IMG/VR virus record: IMGVR_UViG_3300030382_001515
Span: 1-57,075 of that record
Length of the DNA stretch: 57,075 nucleotides
Strand: one strand, 5' to 3'
From: a virus
Position 1 is the first letter of the stretch. Each line of letters starts with the position of its first letter. The position numbers and the translations under genes are program-made. The notes beneath the pieces were generated by a model that was given only the letters and a program-made list of their open reading frames with translations, was not told where the DNA came from and searched no databases. Below, piece after piece: positions 16,501-25,260 of the stretch.

Positions 16501-19431
16501 AACTTTAAAAACTCTTTTACAAGAGTAATGAATAACGTTCACGCTGTTAGCGATTTATTTGAAGGGTTTGGTAACGGTTTACGCTTAATGAGAAAGCAAA
16601 ACCGTCTTCAGTTTGAGGAAGGTAGACCTGGAGTTGTTATTGAATCTTTTGGGCGTATAGCTGAAAGATGGGGTGATGCTGCTGACTTTGGTGAAGAGTT
16701 AGCTAAAGCTACTCAAAAGGGTAAAGAAACTGTTACAGAAAGGTTTAACGAATTTATATCTAAAGTAGATAGCGATGATCCTTTAACAGAAGCAGATTGG
16801 GAAGGTATTGATAACTTGGTTGGTAGAGTCTTTGATTCTCAAGGTGATCTAACAAAGCTAAAAGAGTTAGAAGTTACTGGACCATCATTACTAAGAAGAG
16901 TTCAAAGCGCGGCTCTAATATCTAGTCCTATGACTTTTTCCTCTATTCCGCCACAGGCAGCAATGGAGGGTATGCTCAGACACGCTGGTATCACAGGTTC
17001 ATCTTACGCTAACGCTGCTGTAGAAAGGTTTATAAAAAGAAACACAGGAGATGAATATGTAGAAGCTCTTCGATTAGCAAGACAGAATCATAGAATGTGG
17101 TTGGAATATAAATATGGATTGCAAGAAGCTTGGGAAGATACTAAAGCTAGATGGTTCTACGGAAGATCTATATCAGATCCTGGTGTTTTTAACAGAGCTG
17201 CTGAGATATCTAAAGCTGGTGTTCTTAGAGAAAGTAAAATATCAGATGAACTAAAAGCTACTCAAATTAAGATACCTTTTACAGATTTAATTCTAAAGAA
17301 AGAAGATTTTGAGAAAGAAGCAATTTTCAACGCTTTAAATGAAATTCGTGTAGGTCTTAAGGTTTTCCATGACTACGCCATAGCTGGAGAGGCTTGGGAG
17401 AAAAGAAGCTGGCAAGCTAAATGGCTTTTAGCTCCTGCAGTTACTGGAGCTAGAAAGATCCCAGGGCTTAAAAATTTAGGTACTAAGAGTTATTACCCTA
17501 ACGGAGAAATGGTCAACATGACTGCTCCGTTCCAGTTTGCAGCTCTTGGGGATGAGTTTATGACTTCTTTTATCTCTAACGCTGCTGTTAAAGCAAATAT
17601 AGAAGTAAAAGTAGATGAAATGATTGCTTCTGGAGCTTTAAACGTAGCAGACAGAGCAGAAGAAGTTAAGAAACTTCTAGATAAAGGTAATAGAGATTTC
17701 TATGAACCAGTAAGAGCTGGTATGGATGATGAGATTATTGGTCACACTGTTATCAATAAGCAACTAGAAAACGTTATGCAGTTTACTAGGGAAGTCAATC
17801 GTACTGAGGAACTGACTGGACCTTTTGCTGCTGCAGGAAAATGGATTAACTGGGGTAGATACCACGAAGGTGAAGGTTATAGCCCTTATCTAAATATGTT
17901 TGCTAACACAATGGCAGGCGTTGTTACTTCTCCTCTTAACTCAATTAAATGGGGTTTACGTTGGGGTCTTGGTACTGATATACCACAATCACTTCATGAT
18001 GCAACTCGTATAGGGATAAGAAGTCTTGGTGAACATTTACCAGATGAACTACAAAAGCGTGTTACTCAAAATAACTTATGGAAGAGACACTTAACTGAGT
18101 TTGAAAGTAAGTATTTCAGTAAAGACTTAAATACAAGAGTTAAGGCTCAAGGAGCTCTTGCCACTGCTGTAGGTATGCACACTATGGCTTGGATGCAAAT
18201 GATGGACCCAGAACTTGAAGTTACTGGTGGTCTTGAAAACACTTATAGATCAGAGCAAGGTCAAGTAGGTTTATATACGATGAAAATTTCTACGCCTTGG
18301 GGAGGCTTTAGGTTCCCATATAGGTGGATACCTATTTATGGAAACGTCATGGCTATTCAAGCCACTATGAGGGATATAGAGGAGTTTGGTGTTAAAAGAT
18401 CTGAAGGTTTCGATCTTATGGGAGCTGTAGCTTCAGTCACAGCTAACTACATCATGGAGACTCCAGGTTTAGCTAGCTTTGATCGCTTCTTTAAAGCTAT
18501 CGATCAAGCAGCTAAAGGAGACCCAAGTACTTTTAGTAATTTCTTTGGTCAAGCTATAGCAGGAGCTGGTGAACCTTATTATCAATTTAGGAAGTTTGTG
18601 GCAGAAGGTTTTGATCCTAGAAAGCCTGCCAATTTAGGTGCTAAGTATTCTTCACAACAATTCTGGTTAGATAACCCAGAAGCACCAGATAATCCAATCT
18701 TTGCAACGCTTAGAGCAGGTAAAGATTCAATTGGAAGTACACTAGCTTATAACTTTGAATACTCTAGTTTCGGTTTTCTTGCTGATGAAGTAGTCAACGT
18801 ATTAAACGGCCATCCAGAAGGTAGAAGCCGTAGAGCTCTTTGGTGGGGTAAACCAGGTGAAACAGTTAATGTCCGTGGGGGTGGTAAATATAACGCCCTT
18901 AGAGCTGTAATGGGACGCTATATGCCGTTTCCTGATGACTTAGATGTAGTAGGTAGAGAAATGGTTACTAACTTAATTCAACCTCCTAGAGCAGATCTTT
19001 ATAGCGGTAAGGAGTATAATATACGTGGCGTTAATAAAACTGTTCTTAATGATTTTAATCACTTCTTAAATCAAGAGTTTAGATACTATGATTCAACTAC
19101 AGGAATCTTACACGTAGGAATACATTCAGCTCTTAAAGATTTAATAGAAAGTGGCTATTATAAGAACTTACCAGGAGTAGATAGCCCTTATGCTTCTTCT
19201 GGGTATAGCATATTACCAGGGATAAAAGCACCGCTATCTCCTACACCACCTAATTGGGAAACTAAAAACAACGAAAAAAGAACTATTTTGGCTAATTATG
19301 TTCAATCTTTGTTCAATAAAGCTAAAGAAGATTTTATGATGGGAGAATACGAGAACCAGCAGTATAGAGCTCCTGAGGCTTTAAAAGAAGCTGTTCTAAA
19401 ACATAGAAGAAGTCTTCTTGGAGGTCTTTAA
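13597..19431 (+). CDS. Very large internal virion protein, gp16-like by position
   Basis: 1944 residues, the largest gene in the window and well above T7 gp16 (about 1318). It begins M-P-Y-I-P-Q-K-D-G-K-T-I-W-V, a start typical of this cyanophage protein. Most of the sequence is helical and charged, with some hydrophobic stretches (for example near residues 285-300). I do not see the Glu-Ser-Gly lysozyme/transglycosylase signature that marks the T7 gp16 N-terminus. By synteny it is the last of the three core proteins ejected ahead of DNA. The window's second copy ends before reaching its homologue. Followed after three bases by the fibre gene. Confidence 0.82.
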   Translation: MPYIPQKDGKTIWVEEEDAAQQQFRDSWGSELPEQTFGGISQAPNEPEKDKAGIFEPVRVVTHGLTAIPGDLYGLGQKMGTWLKQEGRIGEAIGTMGMDDEEKESYRSNARYEMEALQNLGVQGDGSAFGLPKSFGLWSTDSQFRKDWLKPRTGLGRLGSDIVSVIGSAKITAAAKIPGVVAKSNIAFKLANSMKLPGGSAGIKGALRGAVIFTVKDLIPNALEDIAYFQPDANPEVSGALKEIANLPIEQRHLAVKALLAETDSEYNYYMETIEEVAGGAVAVIGLRSIFKIGRKILKSKTDELAKGGKPEDINQRINQQLESALDEELPNVVDDIDAVKATESVQYGDLQLSKLQKDFRDVTDNLSRDTSMGAHAVGENFLNKSLGSPVLDDSLRLQELADDIDGFTPLTNIEGELARIEKAAKTSDPKEIKSQLNILRKTLAGYESKIEANPIQYTTGPRGGKKKVPGTGWESQRSQKLGGKQGVYNSTLVKQVRQAIEELEKWENLQERKTKYEGGRTTKQAERDRISKELLDYYGEGEEGFRKFINSIRQGFNETDNIYRNLLEKRGNQNSLLEQMGRNDEVIEQPIDEFTRKHQALRELLEEAEGKSNFDTDFIEQFVKRADDIHEGIIKAGGVAPTKGEAVETLRQLDLPTDTDLEKLGKDLDPKVVAANQAQMEEGNSLLAELYLEGSEESKQLLAEKGAEEFKVPVEKFREIIDDTETLDEFFEIFGIKSPEVGGGKADPGDIIPPRTTEIVNQTPLKTTPNGGVQVNTDQVNLRRASKAVPAEEMNIPIVESVARLNEENFIYQPVKTEKSIRALAKRYADAAQEMQRYAEEGKNIKEFTPWFRSNVLTYVPDADIAAVVEETVKILGKRGFKIERHSLMASTQMLIDAANNPEYVNDLIGEAAEYAKGVKAGLPFITVATSMLRNNALQALKASKELQDIRRTGALKGGYSDRQALVNFKNSFTRVMNNVHAVSDLFEGFGNGLRLMRKQNRLQFEEGRPGVVIESFGRIAERWGDAADFGEELAKATQKGKETVTERFNEFISKVDSDDPLTEADWEGIDNLVGRVFDSQGDLTKLKELEVTGPSLLRRVQSAALISSPMTFSSIPPQAAMEGMLRHAGITGSSYANAAVERFIKRNTGDEYVEALRLARQNHRMWLEYKYGLQEAWEDTKARWFYGRSISDPGVFNRAAEISKAGVLRESKISDELKATQIKIPFTDLILKKEDFEKEAIFNALNEIRVGLKVFHDYAIAGEAWEKRSWQAKWLLAPAVTGARKIPGLKNLGTKSYYPNGEMVNMTAPFQFAALGDEFMTSFISNAAVKANIEVKVDEMIASGALNVADRAEEVKKLLDKGNRDFYEPVRAGMDDEIIGHTVINKQLENVMQFTREVNRTEELTGPFAAAGKWINWGRYHEGEGYSPYLNMFANTMAGVVTSPLNSIKWGLRWGLGTDIPQSLHDATRIGIRSLGEHLPDELQKRVTQNNLWKRHLTEFESKYFSKDLNTRVKAQGALATAVGMHTMAWMQMMDPELEVTGGLENTYRSEQGQVGLYTMKISTPWGGFRFPYRWIPIYGNVMAIQATMRDIEEFGVKRSEGFDLMGAVASVTANYIMETPGLASFDRFFKAIDQAAKGDPSTFSNFFGQAIAGAGEPYYQFRKFVAEGFDPRKPANLGAKYSSQQFWLDNPEAPDNPIFATLRAGKDSIGSTLAYNFEYSSFGFLADEVVNVLNGHPEGRSRRALWWGKPGETVNVRGGGKYNALRAVMGRYMPFPDDLDVVGREMVTNLIQPPRADLYSGKEYNIRGVNKTVLNDFNHFLNQEFRYYDSTTGILHVGIHSALKDLIESGYYKNLPGVDSPYASSGYSILPGIKAPLSPTPPNWETKNNEKRTILANYVQSLFNKAKEDFMMGEYENQQYRAPEALKEAVLKHRRSLLGGL

Positions 19432-19434
19432 TTA

Positions 19435-22400
19435 ATGGCTTATTCAACTCGAACCTATACACCTAGCGGTTCAACAACAACGTTTGCTCTTACTACCTCT
19501 GGTGGTAGTCCTATTGGATATATTCAAGAGTCAGATATTAAAGTAACAGTTAACGGAACTGTATACACCAACGCAGCTAGTGGTACAAGTACTTATCAAA
19601 TATCAGGTAGTAGTACTGTTGAACAGCCTAACGGCGGTAACGTAGTCTTAAACGCTGGTGTAACTGGAACAGTAATCTTAGAAAGGACAACAGCAATACA
19701 AAGTGCAACAGTTACTTATACAGCAGGTTCTACCCTTACAGCTAGTGATCTTAACAACGCAGATAACCAGATTAGATTTGGACTACAAGAGTTCTCAGAT
19801 GACTACGCAGCTTTATTAGGTACAGGAAATCTAACAACTTTAGGTTCGTTCCTTGGTGGTTCAGATACTTGGGTTAGTAACGATGCCAAAGCTGCCACTA
19901 CAGCGGCTATTGACGGTCAAATAGATACTAAAGCAACAGCGAAAGTAAAAGACGACATAATTGCTACAGCTCCAGTATCCATAGCAGATGACAGCCCTAG
20001 TGCTGGGAAGATCACTATTTCTGTTGATGCTGAGCTAACAGAACTGGCAACAATGCCAATAGCTACAGCTCAATCTTTAGCTGATCTAACCAGTACAGAA
20101 GTACAAATATTAGACGGGGCTACATTATCTACTGCTGAACTTAACTATGTAGATGGAGTTACCTCTGCAGTTCAAACCCAGATAGATGGTAAACAACCTT
20201 TAGATGGAGAACTTACAGAGCTAGCCACAATGGCTAGTGGTACTGCAAGTGCTCTTGCTGATCTCACTCAAGCAGAAGTAGAGATACTTGATGGAGCAAC
20301 TCTTACTACTACAGAACTGAATTATGTAGATGGTGTCACTTCTAATGTCCAGACTCAGCTAGACGCAAAGCAGACTTTAGATGCTGAGTTAACTGAGTTG
20401 GCTACTATGTCAACTGGTACTTCTGAAGCATTAGCTGATTTAACTCAAACTGAAGTTCAAATACTAGATGACGCTACTGTTACTACCGCAGAACTTAATG
20501 TTCTAGATGGAATACCAGGAACTTTAACAGCTACAGAGCTTGGATATGTAGACGGTGTAACTTCATCAATTCAAACACAGCTAGGAGCTAAACAACCTCT
20601 TGATGCAGACCTAACCACTCTTGCTGGAATGCAGGGTGCTACTGCTTCAATCCTTGCAGGTGGTACAGCTCTTACTTCAACCCTAACTGAGCTTAACCAG
20701 ATTGATGGTAAGACTATTGGAGAGACTTCTCTTACTACTAACAGCAACACAGCGATACCAACTTCTAAAGCAGTAGCTGATCACGTATCTGGATCTGTAA
20801 CAGCACTTGGTGGTTTCGTAGCTATAGCAACTGAAGCAGCTTTCCCAGCTACAGCTTCAATGCCAGCCTCTGGTGTAGTAGTCAGTATTAGTGATGCTGG
20901 AGGAGTGGTCGTTAATGGTTCAGGTGCATCAACCACTGGTAGGACTACTGATGGTTCACCTGCAACTGTAACTATTAACAGCTTCCCTAGTTCTCTATAC
21001 AGTGAGACACTAGCTGCTGGAGTAGGTCTACAAGTACTCTCTACAGGATCAAGTAATACTTATACTTACCATAAAGTACTAGCTGCTGAAACTGATGTTA
21101 AACAGTTATCAGATGATATAAACGACTTCAACGCTAGATACCGTACAGATACTAGCGACCCAGGAAGTAATAACGACGAAGGTGACCTCTTCTTTAACAA
21201 GACCTCTAACACCATGAAGGTGTATGACGGTTCAGCTTGGGGAGAGGTTACATCAACTGGAGACTTTAAGTTCCTATTCCTATGTCCTACAGGTGGTTCA
21301 GGTGCTCCAACTATTGATGGTTCTATTGATACCTATGACTTAAGAGAAACAACTAACTCAGGTACAGGAGCTAGTGTTACCAATGCTGCTCAACTTGTTG
21401 TATCGGTAAACGGAGTTATCCAACAACCAAATGCAGGTACATCCACTTCAGGCTTAGATGGCTTTGTAATGACTGATGCGAACACTATTAAGTTCGCTGC
21501 AAACTTACAAACTGGTGATGATGTATTTGTTATACAGATAGGTTCAGCCGTAACCCTTAACGCTCCAGCTAATAACACAGTATCTACTGATGTCCTTCAG
21601 AACTTAGCAGTTACAAATGGCAAGATAGCTGATGACACTATTGCAGAAGTTAAGTTAGATATTAGTAACGCACCTGCTGATGGTAAATACCTACAATATA
21701 AAGACTCTTCAGACAAACTAACCTGGTCAACAGTCTCTACAACACCCACCACAACTCGTGGTGATATTATCTACAGAGCTGCTAGTGCTGACGCAAGGTT
21801 AGCTAAGGGTACATCCGGTCAATATCTTAAGATAGGAGCCAACGACCCTGAATGGGCTGATGTTGTAGCAGATTTAGTAAACGATACTTCACCACAACTT
21901 GGTGGTGATCTGGATACTAATTCATTTGAAATTAGTTTAGACGATTCTCATAAAGTAAAATTTGGAGATAGCTCTGACCTAGGGATCTACCATGATGGAA
22001 CAGATTCAATAATTAGTAATTTATCAGGTGAAACACGTATACAATGTGCCAACATATTTAAAGTTACTAACTATGGGAATAGTGAAACATATATAAAAGG
22101 TGGGCTTAATGCTCAAGTAGAACTCTATTACGACAACAGTAAGAAGTTTGAGACTACTTCAAATGGAGTAAAAGTAACTGGAACATTAGAAGGACAAACA
22201 GATTCCGCAACTTCAACACATACACTACCTGTTACTGTTAACTCTTGGGGATGGAGGTTCTATCAAAACTCCTCATCTTCTCCTTATGGGCTAGAGATTA
22301 AATACTCTGGTATGACTAGAGATGATAGTGTCGGTGAATTTCTTAATTGCTTAGATACTACTGCAGTTAGATTTAAAGTATCTTCTGATGGAGATGTATG

Positions 22401-22752
22401 GAACCATGATGATTCTTATAGTGGTTCTGACCAAACTTTAAAAGAAAATATTGTCGATGCTAGTTCTAAATTAGAAGATGTAAAGAAGTTAAAAGTTCGT
22501 AATTTTAACTGGAAAGCTGATAAGTTTCCTGAGAAATCTAAGAAAAAAATGCTTGGATTTATAGCTCAAGAAGTTGAAGAAGTATTCCCTAGTCTAATAA
22601 AAGAATATAATATAACAGGAGATAACGATAATCCTGTTATGAAGAAAGCTATTAAGCAAGCTTGGGCACCTATTCTAGTAAAAGCTTTACAAGAAGCCGT
22701 AGCTAAAATTGAGGTACTTGAAACTAAAGTAGCAGCACTGGAGGCAGTCTAA
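19435..22752 (+). CDS. Tail fibre with T7 gp17-type N-terminus, repeats and S74 chaperone tail
   Basis: 1105 residues. The N-terminus (S-T-R-T-Y-T-P-S-G-S-T-T-T-F, later L-T-A-S-D-L-N-N-A-D-N-Q-I-R) is the phage_T7_tail type that anchors the fibre to the tail. Residues about 198-420 hold repeats built on L-T-E-L-A-T-M and L-N-Y-V-D-G-V-T-S-x-x-Q-T-Q (see repeat). From about residue 995 comes an intramolecular chaperone, peptidase S74: G-S-D-Q-T-L-K-E-N-I, F-N-W-K-A-D and M-L-G-F-I-A-Q-E-V-E-E-V-F-P. This domain trimerises the fibre and then usually cuts itself off, ending in a coiled coil as seen here. Function: host recognition. Confidence 0.93.
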   Translation: MAYSTRTYTPSGSTTTFALTTSGGSPIGYIQESDIKVTVNGTVYTNAASGTSTYQISGSSTVEQPNGGNVVLNAGVTGTVILERTTAIQSATVTYTAGSTLTASDLNNADNQIRFGLQEFSDDYAALLGTGNLTTLGSFLGGSDTWVSNDAKAATTAAIDGQIDTKATAKVKDDIIATAPVSIADDSPSAGKITISVDAELTELATMPIATAQSLADLTSTEVQILDGATLSTAELNYVDGVTSAVQTQIDGKQPLDGELTELATMASGTASALADLTQAEVEILDGATLTTTELNYVDGVTSNVQTQLDAKQTLDAELTELATMSTGTSEALADLTQTEVQILDDATVTTAELNVLDGIPGTLTATELGYVDGVTSSIQTQLGAKQPLDADLTTLAGMQGATASILAGGTALTSTLTELNQIDGKTIGETSLTTNSNTAIPTSKAVADHVSGSVTALGGFVAIATEAAFPATASMPASGVVVSISDAGGVVVNGSGASTTGRTTDGSPATVTINSFPSSLYSETLAAGVGLQVLSTGSSNTYTYHKVLAAETDVKQLSDDINDFNARYRTDTSDPGSNNDEGDLFFNKTSNTMKVYDGSAWGEVTSTGDFKFLFLCPTGGSGAPTIDGSIDTYDLRETTNSGTGASVTNAAQLVVSVNGVIQQPNAGTSTSGLDGFVMTDANTIKFAANLQTGDDVFVIQIGSAVTLNAPANNTVSTDVLQNLAVTNGKIADDTIAEVKLDISNAPADGKYLQYKDSSDKLTWSTVSTTPTTTRGDIIYRAASADARLAKGTSGQYLKIGANDPEWADVVADLVNDTSPQLGGDLDTNSFEISLDDSHKVKFGDSSDLGIYHDGTDSIISNLSGETRIQCANIFKVTNYGNSETYIKGGLNAQVELYYDNSKKFETTSNGVKVTGTLEGQTDSATSTHTLPVTVNSWGWRFYQNSSSSPYGLEIKYSGMTRDDSVGEFLNCLDTTAVRFKVSSDGDVWNHDDSYSGSDQTLKENIVDASSKLEDVKKLKVRNFNWKADKFPEKSKKKMLGFIAQEVEEVFPSLIKEYNITGDNDNPVMKKAIKQAWAPILVKALQEAVAKIEVLETKVAALEAV
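20026..20700 (+). repeat. In-frame fibre repeats, about 60 codons each
   Basis: Three clear units and one degenerate unit follow the pattern E-L-T-E-L-A-T-M ... A-L-A-D-L-T-Q-x-E-V-x-I-L-D-G-A-T ... E-L-N-Y-V-D-G-V-T-S ... Q-T-Q-x-D-A-K-Q. The third unit carries an extra short insert (L-D-G-I-P-G-T-L-T-A-T-E-L). The units differ at many synonymous sites, so they are old duplications under selection. Such repeats form the triple-helical shaft of cyanophage fibres and are common sites of length change. Confidence 0.8.
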
Positions 22753-23991
22753 ATGGCATTAACACAAATAAAAGCTGATGGCTTAACAGCTGATCTCATT
22801 GATGAAACCAAACTTGCCGATAACTCTATAGACTCTGAACATTATAATGATGGGTCTATAGATAATGCCCACTTAGCAGCCAACTCTGTAGACAGCGATA
22901 ATTATGTTGATGGGTCTATAGATAATGCTCATCTTGCAGATAATGCTGTAGATACTGATGAAATTGCAGATGATGCAGTTACTCTTGCTAAGATGGATGC
23001 TCTTGCTAGAGGTAAACTTATAGTAGGAGACTCCTCTGGTAATCCTTCAGCTTTAGCAGCTGGTAGTGATAACTATGTTCTTACTATGGATGCCAATGGT
23101 GATGCCGGTTGGGAAGCTGCAGCTGGAGGTGGAGCAACAATTAATAATGCAACAGCAAACGAATTAGTTACAGTTGCATCCACTACTACTCAATTAGATG
23201 CAGAAGCTAATCTTACTTTTGATGGTACTTCTCTCGTCTTAACTGGCGATCAGATGATTAAAGCTAACGATGCTGCTGCGAAACTTAAATTCAAAAGTGG
23301 TAACGTAGCTAGTGATGATGAAGAACTTGGAAGTGTAACTTGGCAAAGTTCAGCAGATAATGTAAATGCATCTATTGCAGCTCATAGAGCAACTTGGGCT
23401 AATGATGGTTATTTAGTTTTTAAAACTGCATCTAGTGGTACTTTAAGTGAACAACTACGTATAGACAGGTTTGGTAATTTAGATGTAGCTAGAGGTAATA
23501 TAGAAATTAAAACAGCTGGTAAAGGCATTGATTTTAGTGCTACTAGTAATAGTGCTGGCACTATGTCTTCAGAGCTCTTAGATGACTATGAAGAAGGTAC
23601 CTTCACAGGTACTTGGACTGCTTATACAAGTGGTTGTAGTACTACACAAACATCTACTAATCACTATACAAAAATTGGTAGACAAGTTACTTGTTGGATT
23701 AATGCTTCCAATATGTCTCTTGTTGGAGGTAGTGGACCAGTAAAAATGGAGGGATTACCATTCGCTACTTCTTCTAGTTTAGGAGGAGGAGCAACTGGTA
23801 CTGCACCATTAACATATAAAGTCGGTTTCGATACCGATATGCATTACACATTTTATACTTGGCAAAGTGTAAGTTTCTTCCTTGGATATCGCTCTAGGAA
23901 TGGTACAACTTGGCAAGCTTGGGATATTACTGAATGGGATACTGCTGGTGCTTATTGCCAAATGACTTTCACATATTTTACAGACTCTTAA
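22753..23991 (+). CDS. Second tail-fibre-like protein
   Basis: 412 residues; ATG immediately follows the previous stop. It starts M-A-L-T-Q-I-K-A-D-G-L-T-A-D-L-I-D-E-T-K-L-A-D-N-S-I-D, a common cyanophage fibre start, followed by 20-residue repeats with the core S-I-D-N-A-H-L-A. A middle part is like phage structural proteins (G-D-A-G-W-E-A, L-R-I-D-R-F-G-N-L). Then comes a beta-rich end, with Y-E-E-G-T-F-T-G-T-W near residue 278, likely the receptor-binding or tip domain. A tail fibre or fibre-tip role is inferred from repeats and position. No S74 tail is seen here. Confidence 0.85.
   Translation: MALTQIKADGLTADLIDETKLADNSIDSEHYNDGSIDNAHLAANSVDSDNYVDGSIDNAHLADNAVDTDEIADDAVTLAKMDALARGKLIVGDSSGNPSALAAGSDNYVLTMDANGDAGWEAAAGGGATINNATANELVTVASTTTQLDAEANLTFDGTSLVLTGDQMIKANDAAAKLKFKSGNVASDDEELGSVTWQSSADNVNASIAAHRATWANDGYLVFKTASSGTLSEQLRIDRFGNLDVARGNIEIKTAGKGIDFSATSNSAGTMSSELLDDYEEGTFTGTWTAYTSGCSTTQTSTNHYTKIGRQVTCWINASNMSLVGGSGPVKMEGLPFATSSSLGGGATGTAPLTYKVGFDTDMHYTFYTWQSVSFFLGYRSRNGTTWQAWDITEWDTAGAYCQMTFTYFTDS
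22822..22980 (+). repeat. 20-codon tandem repeats in the second fibre gene
   Basis: A 60-nt period starts with the AACTCTATAGAC-like unit. The best matched segment, GATGGGTCTATAGATAATGC, recurs at about 22849 and 22909. Encoded units are N-S-I-D-S-E-H-Y-N-D-G / S-I-D-N-A-H-L-A-x-N-S-V-D and variants, degenerating toward I-A-D-D-A-V-T-L-A-K. Probably shaft repeats. Confidence 0.7.
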
Positions 23992-24052
23992 AGACCGCAA
24001 TTCAGTCTATAAACTAAGTACCTAAACCTGTTTAATTCGGAGAATTATCCTA

Positions 24053-24337
24053 ATGGCCCTAACAAAAACAACAATTGAAGATAAAATAGAAGTAGTCGGT
24101 GACTACAAGCATATTCAAATTAGAACCGCGACGGTTATTAAAGAAGATGGAGTAGAACTAAGCCGCTCGTTTCATCGAAAGACATTAGACCTAGGAGTTC
24201 TTGATGCCTCTGACAACTTGGTAGATAGAGACATAAGTTCTGAATCTACAGAAGTAAAAGGAATAGCAGCTACTGTTTGGACTCAATCAGTAAAAGATGC
24301 TTGGAAGGCACATTTAATTGCAAATAAACCATCATGA
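24053..24337 (+). CDS. Conserved-type small cyanophage protein, 94 aa
   Basis: Starts M-A-L-T-K-T-T-I-E-D-K-I-E-V-V-G-D-Y-K-H-I-Q-I-R-T and continues with a charged beta-type sequence. The C-terminal helix contains V-W-T-Q-S-V-K-D-A-W-K-A-H. I recall similar small proteins beside fibre genes in cyanophages but know no function. An upstream AATTCGGAGAATTATCCTA stretch gives a GGAG Shine-Dalgarno sequence about 11 bases before ATG. The last codon and stop overlap the next ATG (ATGA). It may help fibre assembly or form part of the tail tip; this is only positional inference. Confidence 0.75.
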   Translation: MALTKTTIEDKIEVVGDYKHIQIRTATVIKEDGVELSRSFHRKTLDLGVLDASDNLVDRDISSESTEVKGIAATVWTQSVKDAWKAHLIANKPS

Positions 24338-24549
24338 GAAAAATCATTGATGGAATTGCAATTGCTTCAGGCGTTGGAGTCATAGCAATTCTTGGTGGCG
24401 GGGCGTATGGCTTCTTCTGGTTCCAAGGGAACAAGGATGCCTTGATGGATAAAGCAATTGAACAAGTCACAAAATCCATAAAACTACCTGCACTGTCTAG
24501 TCCAGCACTACCTACCAGCAAACCAAAATCAGGAAAATTACCACTTTAA
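24334..24549 (+). CDS. Small single-span membrane protein, 71 aa
   Basis: M-R-K-I-I-D-G-I-A-I-A-S-G-V-G-V-I-A-I-L-G-G is followed by G-A-Y-G-F-F-W-F, giving one N-terminal hydrophobic segment (about residues 5-30). A Lys/Ser/Pro-rich hydrophilic tail follows, ending S-G-K-L-P-L. The ATG overlaps the previous stop (ATGA), so the two are coupled. Small membrane proteins near fibres in podoviruses include holins and spanins; no specific motif lets me choose. It could equally be a virion or host-modifying protein. Confidence 0.7.
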   Translation: MRKIIDGIAIASGVGVIAILGGGAYGFFWFQGNKDALMDKAIEQVTKSIKLPALSSPALPTSKPKSGKLPL

Positions 24550-24555
24550 AACTAA

Positions 24556-25260
24556 GTGGATAAAATTCCAAAGATAAATGCACCTGTTATTGAACAGTGG
24601 AAGGTAGAACCTCCACAAGTTTTAAACATACCAGTACACGTAACAGTACCTTTAGGCTTTCCAATAATTGATATGCCTGGGTGTGTAGTTAGTAGAAAAA
24701 GCAATAGGGAAAATAGCGCATTAATTAATAACGATCCCGATGGTAATGTTGTTTTATGTCAAGCGGAGTATCCAAGTTATGACGCAATGGACTACACCCC
24801 AGAGGAACTTTTATACACACAAGAGGCTGAGCCACAAAGATATCCACAACCGCCAATCCCAGCCGCAGAGCCACCGCCCCCCAAGGAATTTGAGGATTGT
24901 CCGCCTGCAGGAGCGGCTGAAGTCGGAGCTAAAATTGAAGATGGACGGAAAGAGATAACTGGATATCAACTAATAGGCAATCGCTGTGTTACGCAATATA
25001 AGAAACTAACAGTACAGCAGCAAGTTATTAATGCCATACCTACTGCTCCTCAAGTTGTTAGCACTACTGGGATAACACTCATAGCAACGAGTGCTGCATT
25101 AGCTACGCCGCTACTTCTCAAGGTCGTCAAACCGATAGTCAAACAGATAATTAATAAGATTAAAAAGAAACTTGGTAAGCCTGTTAGAGCATTAACTCCT
25201 TCAGAAAAGAGAGCTAATTCTTATCGCGAGAAGAAGGGTTTACCACCTCTAAAGGTTTAA
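24556..25260 (+). CDS. Hypothetical protein with C-terminal hydrophobic segment, GTG start
   Basis: 234 residues from GTG 24556 (D-K-I-P-K-I-N-A-P follows). The protein is Pro-rich in the middle (P-P-I-P-A-A-E-P-P-P-P-K) and has cysteines at about residues 36, 57, 115 and 144. Residues 170-200 form a hydrophobic helix (I-T-L-I-A-T-S-A-A-L-A-T-P-L-L-L-K-V-V) followed by a strongly basic tail. Two hydrophobic elements plus a basic end hint at membrane association. No family recognised. Its 3' end overlaps by 47 nt the end of the oppositely oriented gene 25214-26005, so the two transcripts are complementary there. Confidence 0.75.
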   Translation: MDKIPKINAPVIEQWKVEPPQVLNIPVHVTVPLGFPIIDMPGCVVSRKSNRENSALINNDPDGNVVLCQAEYPSYDAMDYTPEELLYTQEAEPQRYPQPPIPAAEPPPPKEFEDCPPAGAAEVGAKIEDGRKEITGYQLIGNRCVTQYKKLTVQQQVINAIPTAPQVVSTTGITLIATSAALATPLLLKVVKPIVKQIINKIKKKLGKPVRALTPSEKRANSYREKKGLPPLKV

